From positions 40,052 through 104,051 of the forward strand of contig JBOHGE010000012.1 of NCBI GenBank assembly GCA_050700055.1: DNA of 64,000 nt, in the 5' to 3' direction. The notes under the pieces are model-generated. The model saw nothing but the letters and a program-made list of their open reading frames with translations. It had not been told where the DNA came from and ran no database searches. The DNA comes from GCA-003244245 sp050700055. Its GTDB lineage: Bacteria > Actinomycetota > Actinomycetes > Mycobacteriales > Pseudonocardiaceae. Positions 53,295-63,652 of this stretch are shown here, in pieces; within the stretch, counting starts at the first letter, position 1, and each line of letters opens with the position of its first letter. The translations under genes and the position numbers were made by a program.

Positions 53295-53764
53295 GATTCC
53301 CCCTGCACGGACCCCCTCGGTGACAGGGAACCGCCGGCGAGGTCGATGTCGAAGTCGTGCCGGCAGGATGGGCAGGTCACCGCGGCACGGGTGTGCCCCT
53401 CCGCGTTCACCCGCTTGTAGAGGTCCTGCAGGAACGCCAGGTCCGAGGCGAAGAAGTCCTCGACCATACCGGCGTGGATGTCGTCGATCGCGCCGAGCCG
53501 GGTGATCACCCGGGCGAGCAGCACCACCGAGAGGTAGGCCGGGTTCTCCCGCACCCGGTCGTCGCGCAGTGGCACCAGCTCGTCGCGGGCCGTGGCCAGG
53601 CGCATGACGCCGTTGCGATGCACGGTGCCCGACTCGTCGACGTATCCGCGCGGCAGCACGAACGGAAACTCCGTGCGCAATACCGGCCGCTCCGCTGGGC
53701 GAAGGTGGGGCTCGCTGCGGTCGACCGGCTCGATCGCAGCGATTGTCCCGATGGTCCGGCGCAT
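53291..53764 (-). CDS. eCIS assembly protein with CxxC motif
   Basis: A 157-residue protein. LRTEFPFVLPRGYVDESGTV, then HRNGVMRLATARDELVPLRD and NPAYLSVVLLARVITRLGAI, are typical of a family found in eCIS and related tail clusters. The end carries CPSCRHDFDIDLAG, a single zinc-type CxxC knuckle. Probable tail-assembly chaperone. One-base overlap with tube 1, four-base overlap with the 52-aa gene. Confidence 0.83.
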   Translation of the reverse strand: MRRTIGTIAAIEPVDRSEPHLRPAERPVLRTEFPFVLPRGYVDESGTVHRNGVMRLATARDELVPLRDDRVRENPAYLSVVLLARVITRLGAIDDIHAGMVEDFFASDLAFLQDLYKRVNAEGHTRAAVTCPSCRHDFDIDLAGGSLSPRGSVQGES

Positions 53765-54207
53765 TACTGCGGTTCCAGCTGCTCATAGGTGAGCACGAGC
53801 TTCTCGGTGCACACGCTCGTGTCACCGGCCTTCAGGGTGCCGATCTCCAGGGATTTCGGCCAGGCATTGGTGAGCTTGTAGCGCTTGAGGGCGTTGCCTT
53901 CGTAGTCGTAGACGATAATAGCGCCACCCTTGCGGGCGTCACCCATTTTGCCGAAGTGACTGTCTTTGATCCATTTCTCGAAGCTGGTGTCATCGGTGAG
54001 ACCGCGAGTCAGGGTCACCTCGCCCGCCTTGGGGCGGCCGGGTAGCTTCTTGATGATGTACTTGCCGTCCGGGGTGTTCTGCTTGAGCTCGATGACATCC
54101 TGCTCCATCTTGAGCCCGGATATCTCCTGGATCTGCTTGATCTGCACGCCGTCGAACTCGAGACCGAAGGAGTGGCCGACGGCCTTGTCAAGCTCCGGAA
54201 GCGCCAT
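53764..54207 (-). CDS. eCIS major inner tube protein
   Basis: A 147-residue Hcp/gp19-like subunit that stacks into the inner tube. Signature strands are HSFGLEFDGVQIKQIQEISG, IIKKLPGRPKAGEVTLTRGL, FEKWIKDSHFGKMGDARKGG and LKRYKLTNAWPKSLEIGTLK. Length and pattern are normal. Encoded 31 bases after the sheath gene, the usual order. Confidence 0.96.
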   Translation of the reverse strand: MALPELDKAVGHSFGLEFDGVQIKQIQEISGLKMEQDVIELKQNTPDGKYIIKKLPGRPKAGEVTLTRGLTDDTSFEKWIKDSHFGKMGDARKGGAIIVYDYEGNALKRYKLTNAWPKSLEIGTLKAGDTSVCTEKLVLTYEQLEPQ

Positions 54208-54238
54208 GTTCGCCTACCTTTTCTGAGTCGAGGAGTGA

Positions 54239-55810
<1,572 letters not shown>

Positions 55811-55934
55811 ACTGCTGCCTCCTCGACGACCGAACCGCCTCAGCCACCAGCCTCTCCCGACCCGGTCAGCCGCGAAACGACCGCACGGACGTGCCCGAGG
55901 GCAGACCCCGTTGCACGAACAGGCAACCCCCGGT

Positions 55935-56002
55935 TCGCGACATGGATGCTTGTCGCGGTTGTGGGGCGCTTCAGCATCGCGACATGGATGCTTGTCGCGG
56001 TT
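55935..56002. repeat. Family B element, two direct copies
   Basis: Copies at 55935-55960 and 55977-56002 are identical over 26 bases, each with CGCGACA and TGTCGCG arms around TGGATGCT. AACCCCC before and GGGGGTT after pair as outer arms. It follows the stop of the kinase-like gene (56017) and precedes the eCIS operon, so it would insulate the sheath promoter from upstream transcription. Confidence 0.8.
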
Positions 56003-56016
56003 CGGGACGTTGGGGG

Positions 56017-56931
56017 TTAGGTGGTCAGGAGGGTGTGGGCGCTGGTGAGCTGGCGGCGCAGGACCGGCAGGTGCCGGGGGTCGGTGGTGGGGGCGTCCAC
56101 GCCGGTGGTGGCGCAGGTCAGCAGCCAGGTCGCGGCCTGGACCCGGTGCCAGCCCAGGGCCCAGCGTTCGGCGGGCAGGCCACCGCGGTCGGCGAGGGCG
56201 TCTTGATGACCGCCGCTGTGCACGTAGCGCTCGATCAGACTGCGGGTCCGGGGCGGGTCGGCGGGCCGGCGCAGGCCGCACCAGGCGGCCAGATCCAGCA
56301 GGCCGGGGCCGGTGAACGCCATGGCGAAGTCCAGCAACCGCCACCCGGTAGGGATGATATGCACGGCGCTGGGATGCAGCTCTCCGTGGCACCAGCCGAA
56401 CGGCGGCCGTTCGGTGCCGGCGGCGCGGGCCGGGGCCATCCGATCCAGGGCGGTGAGCGTGCTGAACAGATCGTCGGCGTCGGCGAATCGGCCGGCGGCC
56501 CGCAGCGCGTCGAGGTGGGCCAGGGCCGTACCGGGCAACGCGGCCAGATCGGCTTCGCCGAGCCGGTCCAGCCAAATGGGGGTGGGGGCGGTGTGCAGGC
56601 GGACGGCGGCCACCGCCGCGTCCTGCTCGGTCGCCGTGCGCAGCGGGTCGCCGAGATCCTCCATGATCATGCCGAGCATCCCGTCGAGCACGGTCGAGGC
56701 GTGCATCCGCGGTACCGGAACCCCGTGCGCGGCGACCTCGGCGAGCACCCGGTCCTCACCGGTGAACGGCGCCAGCGCGTACTTGAACACCACGGTCGGC
56801 CCGCGGCTGAGGCGCAGCCGTTGCACTCCGGACAGCCGCCACACCCGGATCGGCTCGCGGCGGGTCACCGCGGGCAGGCCGGACTCGGCGACCAGCCGAG
56901 CCAGCAGCCGCGATACCGTGGCCTGCTTCAC
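56017..56931 (-). CDS. Aminoglycoside-phosphotransferase-fold protein
   Basis: A 304-residue kinase-fold protein; its GTG overlaps the HD gene stop (GTGA). The Brenner motif reads HGELHPSA (182-189) where HGDLHxxN is usual, and LLDFAMAF (199-206) supplies the metal-binding Asp. Thus the catalytic Asp is Glu and the Asn is Ala, which may impair activity. The N-terminal lobe has VVFKYALAP with the conserved Lys. Substrate unknown. It is coupled to the HD-domain gene. Confidence 0.8.
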   Translation of the reverse strand: MKQATVSRLLARLVAESGLPAVTRREPIRVWRLSGVQRLRLSRGPTVVFKYALAPFTGEDRVLAEVAAHGVPVPRMHASTVLDGMLGMIMEDLGDPLRTATEQDAAVAAVRLHTAPTPIWLDRLGEADLAALPGTALAHLDALRAAGRFADADDLFSTLTALDRMAPARAAGTERPPFGWCHGELHPSAVHIIPTGWRLLDFAMAFTGPGLLDLAAWCGLRRPADPPRTRSLIERYVHSGGHQDALADRGGLPAERWALGWHRVQAATWLLTCATTGVDAPTTDPRHLPVLRRQLTSAHTLLTT

Positions 56932-57503
56932 GCCAGGCCCGCGGTGGCCTCGGCCAGGGCTGCCAGCACCTGGTCGAGCTGCGCGGACATGCTGGCCGGT
57001 ACCCGGCCGACCCCGGCAGCACAGAAAGCCCGAAAGTGCGGTAACAGCCGCAACAGCCCGGGCCGGACGGTGAAGAAGCCGGCCACGTCACCGCTGGCCT
57101 GTGCCCGGCGCAGCAGCGACTCCAGCGCCACGATCTGGTCGGCGGTGCAGGCCAGCAGCACCGGGAGGTCCTCGACGGCGATGATCGGCGCCGCCGAGTC
57201 CAGGGCGTGATGCACTGTCTCCAGGGCGCGCACGATCTGGGTCACCTCGGCGCCGTAGCGCCGGCCCAGGGTGCGGTCCAGGTCGAGGTGCGGCGGCGCG
57301 AACTCCGGTGCGTCATGCAGCAGCGCCGCCACGATCAACTCCGGAACGGCGTCGGGGACGTGCCGGCCCAGCATCAGGGCGACGCGCACCGCGTGCGCGA
57401 GCGCGGGTCGATCATCGATTGTCTGCCCCGCACACCACTGCCGCGCTTGGCGCAGCGCATGCTCGACGAGTGGGTGACGCGGCGGCGACAGCACCGTCGG
57501 CAT
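56928..57503 (-). CDS. HD-domain hydrolase
   Basis: A 191-residue protein. LAHAVRVALMLGRHV and LIVAALLHDAPEF give the H...HD metal site; the later Asp is in ACTADQIVALE. This matches short HD phosphohydrolases like those acting on guanosine or deoxynucleotide phosphates. ATG at 57503; the divergent hypothetical gene begins 29 bases away. Cotranslated with the kinase-fold gene. Confidence 0.85.
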   Translation of the reverse strand: MPTVLSPPRHPLVEHALRQARQWCAGQTIDDRPALAHAVRVALMLGRHVPDAVPELIVAALLHDAPEFAPPHLDLDRTLGRRYGAEVTQIVRALETVHHALDSAAPIIAVEDLPVLLACTADQIVALESLLRRAQASGDVAGFFTVRPGLLRLLPHFRAFCAAGVGRVPASMSAQLDQVLAALAEATAGLA

Positions 57504-57519
57504 CGGTGGTCCTTCCCGG

Positions 57520-57525
57520 TATCCT
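57520..57525 (+). promoter_or_regulatory. -10 element of a leaderless promoter
   Basis: TATCCT ends seven bases before the GTG at 57533, so the transcript would start at or near the start codon. There is no room for a ribosome binding site in the 29-base divergent gap. Confidence 0.45.
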
Positions 57526-57532
57526 GGCGTCG

Positions 57533-57988
57533 GTGAGCGGTCCACTGCCCTCCTGGTGTGTGGGCACCTGTGTGGTGTGCCCGGCGCGGGTGCTGGGGCC
57601 GGGCCGGTTCGATGTGACCGACCAACCCGGCCCCGACTACCGCTACAACCGGCAGATCGGCTGGCGGGTGGATGCCGAGGGCAACGCGGTCTGCGTGCAT
57701 CCCTACCGGGTTGGTCTTCCGGTGGGCCGGTATGCCTCCGCGGACCAGCCGCTGCCGGACCCCTCGGTGCCAGCGCCGCGGCCCACGGCTGCGGCGCTGG
57801 AGTTGCCGGCCGACGTGGTGGATCTGGAGGGCTGGCTGGTCGCGACGCTGCGGGTGGCCGTGGCCGGTGAGCTGCCCGAGGTGATCGCCCGCGCCGAGGA
57901 GCTGGCGGTTGCACGGTTCACACCTGCCGCGGTGACCACGGCACTGCGCCGGGTGCTGTCCCATGAGCTCACCCACCCGGTGGCTTAG
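57533..57988 (+). CDS. Hypothetical protein
   Basis: A 151-residue protein from the GTG at 57533. WCVGTCVVCPARVLGPG has three Cys residues; PGPDYRYNRQIGWRVDAEGN and AVCVHPYRVGLPVGRYASAD look folded and conserved; the end is helical (LPEVIARAEELAVARFTPAA). I recognise no family. Convergent with, and overlapping by four bases, the next minus-strand gene, a rare arrangement which suggests a fixed pair. Confidence 0.65.
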   Translation: MSGPLPSWCVGTCVVCPARVLGPGRFDVTDQPGPDYRYNRQIGWRVDAEGNAVCVHPYRVGLPVGRYASADQPLPDPSVPAPRPTAAALELPADVVDLEGWLVATLRVAVAGELPEVIARAEELAVARFTPAAVTTALRRVLSHELTHPVA

Positions 57989-58578
57989 ACCCCCGCTGCG
58001 GTCGTGATCTCGAAGTCGATGTCGTGCCGGCGGCCGTCCCGGCCGATGCCGGCCCGCCCGTAACGGCTGTTGAGGATCGCCAGGCGACGGGTGATCTCGT
58101 CGCTGCCCAGCCAGTACCGCGGCGGCTGCTCGCCCCACCCGGCGGCGGCGTAGTAGTCGTCGGTGCGGCAGCCACGGGTGTAGGTGAACCGCTCCAGCTC
58201 GGTGGCGTGCGGAAACACCACGCCCAAGTCGGCTTGCATCCGGGTCATCACGGTGAACTGCGCCAGCACGGCGTGCACCATCTCGTCCACTGGCGCGGGC
58301 ACCAGCAGCTCGGCGGCGTTCTCGTCACCGCCGGTCAGCTCGAACACCGCAGCCTTGAGCGCCAGAACCCGCAGGGCCTCGGTCAACAACGGCCCGGCGT
58401 CGCGCTCCAGCGACCATTGGCTGATCACCGGATAGCCGGTGAACGTGGCCCAGCAGGTGGAGTACCGCATGGAGGAGCTGCGCAACCGTTCATAACCCGG
58501 GTGCGCCCGCATCGCCTCCAGGATCTGCGCGGCTCGCTCGCCGACTCGCCCCGCATCCGGCATCGGAGTTGTTGTCAT
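57985..58578 (-). CDS. Hypothetical protein
   Basis: A 197-residue protein with ATG behind AGGAACC. The first part is helical (VGERAAQILEAMRAHPGYER). SSSMRYSTCWATFTGYPVIS and FTYTRGCRTDDYYAAAGWGE look conserved. No membrane segment or signal is seen. Family unknown to me. Overlaps the convergent gene by four bases. Confidence 0.7.
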   Translation of the reverse strand: MTTTPMPDAGRVGERAAQILEAMRAHPGYERLRSSSMRYSTCWATFTGYPVISQWSLERDAGPLLTEALRVLALKAAVFELTGGDENAAELLVPAPVDEMVHAVLAQFTVMTRMQADLGVVFPHATELERFTYTRGCRTDDYYAAAGWGEQPPRYWLGSDEITRRLAILNSRYGRAGIGRDGRRHDIDFEITTAAGV

Positions 58579-58763
58579 GAGTGAGGTTCCTTTCCATCTC
58601 AGTCTTCATGTTCGGCGGTGGGTGCGCCGCGCCTGCGTGACAATGCAACCGGTATGGCCGCACCCCGCTCATCGTCATCGGGACCACGTTGCTGCACGGT
58701 GAGCTTGCGGTGGCGGCGGGAGGTCTCGGCCGCCGCACATGTGACCACGACCTGCGCTGGTGT

Positions 58764-58826
58764 CGCCGAGTGCGACGTGAGAGCTGTCCGAAGGTGGCCT
58801 GGACAGCTCTCACGTCGCACTCGGCG
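58764..58826. repeat. Family C long hairpin, copy 1
   Basis: Perfect 26-base arms (58764-58789 and 58801-58826) containing CCGAGTGCGACGTGAGAGCT, with an 11-base loop. A shorter relative is at 62021-62068. Both lie upstream of divergent genes, not between gene ends. Confidence 0.9.
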
Positions 58827-58910
58827 CACGTGGAGCTGTCGCTGTGAGGCAGGGGGTGATCACGACGTCAGCAACCCGCATGGCCCGAATCAGCCCGTTC
58901 AATGATCTGA

Positions 58911-58940
58911 TTGTTCTGCCGTCGTTTTATTGCGTAGACT
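58911..58940 (+). promoter_or_regulatory. Candidate promoter of the CAP-domain gene
   Basis: TTGTTC, an 18-base spacer, then TAGACT fits a housekeeping actinobacterial promoter. It would give a leader of about 147 bases. Confidence 0.4.
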
Positions 58941-59093
58941 TCGGCTGCTGGGCGCGCTCTCGGGTGGAAGGGGCTTTTCTGTCGTCTCCCGAGCCGGGGC
59001 CTGACTTCTCGGGCAGCGCGTGCGGAAAATCTCTTCTCGGGCTCAGACGGCAGACCGCAATCCGTCGGGCATCGACGCGAAAGGTCAACGCTC

Positions 59094-59669
59094 ATGGCCA
59101 TCGACTGCACGGCCGCGTACCGCTGGCGGCGCCTCCCCTTGGTGGCCGTTCTCGCGGTGCTGGTGGCGCTGCTGGCGCCGGGTGGCTCCGCCACGGCGCA
59201 AGGAGGTGTCTGCCCGACTAGTTCCACCGGTGGCAGTTCTCTTTCCCGGGTCAGCGCCACTGATCGAGCCACGATTGTGCAGCTGCACAATCAGTATCGT
59301 GACGAGGTCGGAGTACCGCGGATCGCGTGGGACGGCTCGCTGGCCGACGCCGCGCAGAGCTGGACCGATGTCATAGCACCCCTGGGCGAGCTGTGCCACG
59401 ACCCCGATCCGGGTGACCAGGGCGAGAATCTCGCGGATGCCCCGTCGTTCGCCGGTGGTGTGATGGCCTGGTACAGCGAGAAGGGCGACTACGACCGCAA
59501 CCCCGGGCCGGTGAGCCCGCAGACCGCAAGTCACTACACGCAGATGGTGTGGAGCAGCACCCAGCGAGTCGGCTGCGGGCAGGCCGCGTCCACCCGATTT
59601 TCTGGCAATATCGTGTTGACCTGCAGGTACTCCCCACCCGGCAACCTCATCGGCGAAGCCCCCTACTAG
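59094..59669 (+). CDS. Secreted CAP/SCP-domain protein
   Basis: A 191-residue exported protein. A signal peptide covers about 1-36 (RWRRLPLVAVLAVLVALLAP, cleavage near ATAQ). The CAP domain follows: IVQLHNQYRDEVGVPRIAWD, LADAAQSWTDVIAPLGELCH, GENLADAPSF, SHYTQMVWSSTQRVGCGQA and TCRYSPPGNLIGE, with the conserved His and Glu residues and Cys pair. Function in bacteria is unclear; proposed roles are peptidoglycan-related or lipid-binding. Confidence 0.95.
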   Translation: MAIDCTAAYRWRRLPLVAVLAVLVALLAPGGSATAQGGVCPTSSTGGSSLSRVSATDRATIVQLHNQYRDEVGVPRIAWDGSLADAAQSWTDVIAPLGELCHDPDPGDQGENLADAPSFAGGVMAWYSEKGDYDRNPGPVSPQTASHYTQMVWSSTQRVGCGQAASTRFSGNIVLTCRYSPPGNLIGEAPY

Positions 59670-59762
59670 TGAGCTTCGCGGTGCACGACCGCCGTAGAGC
59701 GCTATTCGGCTCCGAATGGCGGTGCAGGTCGTCACGGCGGGCAGAGCGCGGCCAGCCGGGGC

Positions 59763-61625
59763 TCAGCCGCAGCACCGCACGGCTACGTTCTGGTAGCGAG
59801 CGCTGTGCGGCAACTCGCTGAGTGGCGATCCATTTCTCTCTGCGTTCTGGACCATTATCTGGTTGTCCTCGGTATTGACCACCACGGCGTACAGAAGGTA
59901 TTCGCCGTGCTCGTTGGGATCGAGACGGACCTGACCATGCCAGGTGTCTCCGGATACCGGAAACTCGCGATACTCCTCGCTCACGAAGTAGAAAAGATGT
60001 ATGCCTGGTGCGCAGAGGAGCAGCCAGAGGTGTTCACCGGACGCGAGGTGAGCCGTTCCGCTGCTCTCGTTCACCTCCCTGAGCAGGTCGCCCTGGCCCG
60101 GTGAGGTAATCGCCAAACCAGCAGGGGGTTGGTTGGCCGACGAGGGCGGGCAGGTCCTTGATGGTGGCGGCGGTGACGGTGTTGGCGGCGGCGGTGTTGC
60201 CGCTGGCCGTGTCGGTGGGGGTGGCGGTGGCGGTGGTACGGGTTGCTGGGTTCGCGGTGAGTCGGTTGCTGTCGGCGCCGCGGATCGGCTCTGGACGCCG
60301 CCCAGCTGGTCGGGGGGCGGTTTTTGGTCGGGGTGCGGCGTGAGCGGGGCACCTGCGGAGGTGAACAGCACCACCGGCACGTTCGTGGGGGCCTCGGTCA
60401 GCTCTGCTGGGCTGGTCTCCCGCACAGTGCCGGCCGGCAGATCGCTCGGGGCCGAGACCACTTGGCCCACGGTGAAACCGGCGTCGCCGAGCAACGTGCG
60501 GGCCTGCGCCTCAGTTCTCCCCTTGGTGGCCGGCACGGTCACCCGGCAGACGGGGTTGCACGGCCCCGTCGAGACGAACACCTGGACCCGTTTCCCCTCG
60601 TCGAGCGGCGTTCCCGCGGCCGGATCGGTCCCGACCACCAGGCCGGCCGGCTTCGGGTCGGCGGTCGGTGTCGCGCCGTCGACGACGTAGCCGGCGTTGC
60701 GCAACTCCTGCTCGGCCACGCTCTGGGTGCGGCCGGCAACTGGGGGAACCGTGGATGCGCCCGGCTTGAGCACGGCGAACAGGGCGATGGCGATGGCGAC
60801 GGCGGTGAGCAGCGCTGTCGGGATCCACCAGGGGAACACCGCGGTCTGCTGCCGGGTACCGGGCAGCGTGATCGGTGGTTGTGGGCCGGCGGGGGTGACC
60901 ACCGCGGAGAACGAGAGGCGCTCGGTGCGGCCGAACCAGCGGCGCGGGCCGTTGATCCGGACCGGGAAGTGCTGGGTGGCCCCCGGCGGCAGCGTCGCGG
61001 CACCGTCTCGGGGGGTGAAGGTCAGTGTGCCGTCCTGGTCGCGGAAGGTGAGCTGGGTGTTGACCGGCGTGTTGCCGCCGTTGGTGACGCTCACCTGGTG
61101 GCGGGCCGGTTTGCGACCGCGGCTGACCTCGGGCTGCAGAACGGCGCTGAGGTCCTCGAAGGAGGTGATGGTGAGCCGTCCGCGGGCGACGTCGCTGACG
61201 TCGGCGTGGATCGCTGAGTGGGCCACGACCTCGAAGGCGGCCACACCGGCTGGGCTTTGCGGGCTCCGTAGCGGGGCGAACCGCACGACGGCCGGCTGCT
61301 CGTCGTCGGGGTAGACCGACAGGGTGGGCGGTGTGATGGAGGCGTAGGCCGCGCCCGGGCCTTGTGGCATCAGCTGGAACTGTTCCACCCGGGTGCCGAG
61401 GTTGCGCACGGTCACCGTGGTGGTGACCTCGCCACCGGGATCGACGGTCAGCTCGGCGGGCTCGACCGTCACCCGCACACCGCGTCGCTGCGGCGGGCTG
61501 GGCGGTACGGGGGACTGTGGTGGCTCTGCCGCAGCGGCCCACCCCAGATAGGTCCGGCACTGCGGGTTGGGGCAGAAGTCGACGGCGCCGGGGTTCGCCA
61601 GACCACACTTCGGGCAATCCCCCAC
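59763..61625 (-). CDS. Zinc-ribbon, NEW3-like, PASTA-containing membrane protein
   Basis: A 620-residue protein; the GTG at 61625 has GGAGG seven bases upstream and is preferred over 61646. N-terminus: a zinc ribbon (CPKCGLANPGAVDFCPNPQC). Then two beta-sandwich domains (VEPAELTVDPGGEVTTTVTV, HQVSVTNGGNTPVNTQLTF), a transmembrane helix (IPTALLTAVAIAIALFAVL), two PASTA-like units (VAEQELRNAGYVVDGATPT, AQARTLLGDAGFTVGQVVSA), a long Pro-rich spacer and a C-terminal domain (SSGTAHLASGEHLWLLLCAP, GEYLLYAVVVN). The topology places PASTA units outside, where they could sense peptidoglycan. No kinase domain is present. Confidence 0.83.
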   Translation of the reverse strand: MGDCPKCGLANPGAVDFCPNPQCRTYLGWAAAAEPPQSPVPPSPPQRRGVRVTVEPAELTVDPGGEVTTTVTVRNLGTRVEQFQLMPQGPGAAYASITPPTLSVYPDDEQPAVVRFAPLRSPQSPAGVAAFEVVAHSAIHADVSDVARGRLTITSFEDLSAVLQPEVSRGRKPARHQVSVTNGGNTPVNTQLTFRDQDGTLTFTPRDGAATLPPGATQHFPVRINGPRRWFGRTERLSFSAVVTPAGPQPPITLPGTRQQTAVFPWWIPTALLTAVAIAIALFAVLKPGASTVPPVAGRTQSVAEQELRNAGYVVDGATPTADPKPAGLVVGTDPAAGTPLDEGKRVQVFVSTGPCNPVCRVTVPATKGRTEAQARTLLGDAGFTVGQVVSAPSDLPAGTVRETSPAELTEAPTNVPVVLFTSAGAPLTPHPDQKPPPDQLGGVQSRSAAPTATDSPRTQQPVPPPPPPPPTRPAATPPPPTPSPPPPSRTCPPSSANQPPAGLAITSPGQGDLLREVNESSGTAHLASGEHLWLLLCAPGIHLFYFVSEEYREFPVSGDTWHGQVRLDPNEHGEYLLYAVVVNTEDNQIMVQNAERNGSPLSELPHSARYQNVAVRCCG

Positions 61626-62131
61626 GACGGCGCCTCCTTCCGACACTGATGCCCGAATTGTCTGTCCGGCTGGACCGTCTGTCCAGTCACCGCCGTGCCG
61701 TGCCCGGTCGCCGCGTGCACCGACGCACCAGCACGCGCGATCAGCTCGGCGGCGCGCACTACGTCATTCGCTGCGCATGGCTCGCCGGCGAGCCCCATGG
61801 CCTGGATGTGCTCTCCGGGTTCCGCCGAACTGGACAGGGAGCTCACGCGAGTCATGCAGGACAATCCGGCAAACAAGAGCACCAGCCGGCGCCCAGGTGA
61901 AGGTCACCTCGAACCGTGAGCCGGCCAACGCTGTAGCCGCTGTGCGCCGCCCTGAGGGATGACATGCGGGCTGCTGCTGGTCGTGATCACCCCTACCTCG
62001 CAGCGGCAGCCCCGCGTGCGCCGAGTTCGACGTGAGCGCTGCCCGGGTCGCCCTCACGTCGAACTCGGTGGCAACAGAGCGGTGTCGGCCGGATCGATCA
62101 TGACGTATCGGGGTTTAGGGTGCGCCCGGGC
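61626..62131. other. Divergent intergenic region with hairpin
   Basis: It lies between the PASTA protein gene and the XRE-TPR gene. A minus-strand frame upstream of the PASTA gene (61882 inward) reads fairly well but lacks a start with ribosome binding site and any family resemblance. The family C hairpin at 62021-62068 is the main feature. Confidence 0.5.
62021..62068. repeat. Family C long hairpin, copy 2
   Basis: Sixteen-base perfect arms (CCGAGTTCGACGTGAG and complement), 16-base loop; pairing continues outward with one indel. It shares CCGAGT-N-CGACGTGAG with copy 1. Confidence 0.85.
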
Positions 62132-63577
62132 ATGTACCGAGGGAGGCGGGTGGCTGTGGTGGGTGACGGGTCGGTGGGTGAGCGGGGGCGAGGGGCGGGT
62201 CTGCCCCCGGAGCCGCGTGTGGCGGGCAAGCCGTTGGTCTCGCTCGATGATCCGGCGATGTTCACGGGTGAGTTCATGCGGGTTGCGTTGGCTGCTCGGG
62301 ACGTCACCTGTGTCTACCGGTTGTTGTACGAGGGTGGGGTTGCTCAGCGGGAGATCGCGCGGCGTACCGGGCAGTCGCAGTCGGAGGTGTCGGACATTCT
62401 GCGGGGTCGTCGGGTGCGGGATGTGACGGTGTTGGAGCGCATCGCCGATGGTCTGGGTGTTCCCCGGGCGTGGATGCGGCTGGCCGGCGTCGCGGGAGGT
62501 GAGGACGGCTCCTACGGTGGGCAGGGGACGGTCGCCGATCCGCCGGAGGAGGTGATCGCGGAGATGCTGCGCAGGCATCTGCTGGCGTTGGGTGCGATCA
62601 CGGCGGTGGGTGCTGCGGGGGTGGGTGAGCTGGTCGAGTTGCCTGGTCCGGCGCCGGTGGCGTTGCCGTGTCGGCTTGATTACGTGCATGTGCGGCAGGT
62701 GCGGGACCTGACTCAGCGGCTCGGTGAGGCCGGTAACACCGATGTGGCCGGTCCGGAGGTGCTCAGCGCGGCGGCTGCGTGGGCTGAGCGGTTGTTGGGT
62801 GTGCCGGGTGTCGAGCCGGTGCGGCGGGCGCTGCTGACCGCGGTGGCTGAGCTGCACATCGAGGCCGGCTGGGCGGGGTTCGACACCGGACGCTATCACC
62901 GGGCCATGGGCCATTTCAGCGCCGCGCTGCAGCTGGCCACCGAGGCTGGGGACGCTTACCTGCAGGCCACTGCCTTGCGCTATGCCGGGATGGCCACTGT
63001 GGAGCACGGCCACCCCGACGACGGGCTGAAGATGATCCAGTTCGGTCTGGTCAAGACGTGGGACATCCCCCGCGACGAGCAGCGTGCAGTGGTGGTCGGA
63101 GTCAGCGGACGGGCCGCTCAGGAAGCGTGCGCACGGGTGCAGGCTGCGATCGCTCTGGCTCACCTCGGACACCTGGATGCCGCTGACGTCGAGATGGCGA
63201 AGTCGCGTCAGCTGTGGGTGCCCACTCGTGCTGATCGCTTCGGTGACCTCGACCGTCCTGCCGCTGTGCTCGCGCTGCGCCGGGGACGGCTGGACGTCGC
63301 GGAGTCGTGTGCCGTGGCGTCGGTGCGCCGCTGCGAGGGGATCAGCCAGGTCGGTCGCACGCACTCCCGCGTCGTGCTGGCCGCCGCCCATGTCCGGGCG
63401 GGGGAGCCGGGTGGTCTGTTGTTGGCTCATGGTGCGATCACTGAGGTGGCCAAGCTCAGCTCGGTACGGGTTCGCAAGAGCCTCGGTCTGCTGGTCGATG
63501 CGCTGGCGACCCGCCCCGGCACCGATGCCCAAGACCTGTCCCGGATGGCCCACCAGGTCGCCGGAACCCGAGCCTGA
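62132..63577 (+). CDS. XRE-family regulator with TPR-like sensor domain
   Basis: A 481-residue regulator; ATG at 62132 (a GTG four codons upstream is possible). Residues about 55-115 are a helix-turn-helix (LYEGGVAQREIARRTGQSQS, EVSDILRGRRVRDVTVLERI). A short hydrophobic stretch (LLALGAITAVGAAGVGELVE) leads into helical TPR-like repeats (YHRAMGHFSAALQLATEAGD, ARVQAAIALAHLGHLDAADV). It is a typical actinomycete orphan regulator. Divergent from the PASTA protein gene. Confidence 0.9.
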   Translation: MYRGRRVAVVGDGSVGERGRGAGLPPEPRVAGKPLVSLDDPAMFTGEFMRVALAARDVTCVYRLLYEGGVAQREIARRTGQSQSEVSDILRGRRVRDVTVLERIADGLGVPRAWMRLAGVAGGEDGSYGGQGTVADPPEEVIAEMLRRHLLALGAITAVGAAGVGELVELPGPAPVALPCRLDYVHVRQVRDLTQRLGEAGNTDVAGPEVLSAAAAWAERLLGVPGVEPVRRALLTAVAELHIEAGWAGFDTGRYHRAMGHFSAALQLATEAGDAYLQATALRYAGMATVEHGHPDDGLKMIQFGLVKTWDIPRDEQRAVVVGVSGRAAQEACARVQAAIALAHLGHLDAADVEMAKSRQLWVPTRADRFGDLDRPAAVLALRRGRLDVAESCAVASVRRCEGISQVGRTHSRVVLAAAHVRAGEPGGLLLAHGAITEVAKLSSVRVRKSLGLLVDALATRPGTDAQDLSRMAHQVAGTRA

Positions 63578-63652
63578 CCTCCAAGCCCGAACACCTCCCA
63601 GCCCACGGCGTCGCTGCGGTCGAGGACCGGCCCGCAGCCGGATCCTCGCCCG

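Larger units (their letters stand above)
58579..59093. other. Intergenic region with hairpin and promoter
   Basis: No gene is supported in this region. It holds a family C hairpin (58764-58826) and a candidate promoter (58911-58940), then a leader of about 150 bases before the CAP gene. The leader has a GC-rich stem (CCCGAG...CTCGGG) but I could not match it to a known riboswitch. Confidence 0.6.

Noticed and set aside
58941..59093. Riboswitch upstream of the CAP gene
   Set aside because: A structured leader is possible, but I could not match the conserved core of ydaO or any other class.
61640..61882. Possible small minus-strand gene upstream of the PASTA gene
   Set aside because: The frame runs on into the PASTA gene in another phase, has no ribosome binding site and no recognisable domain.
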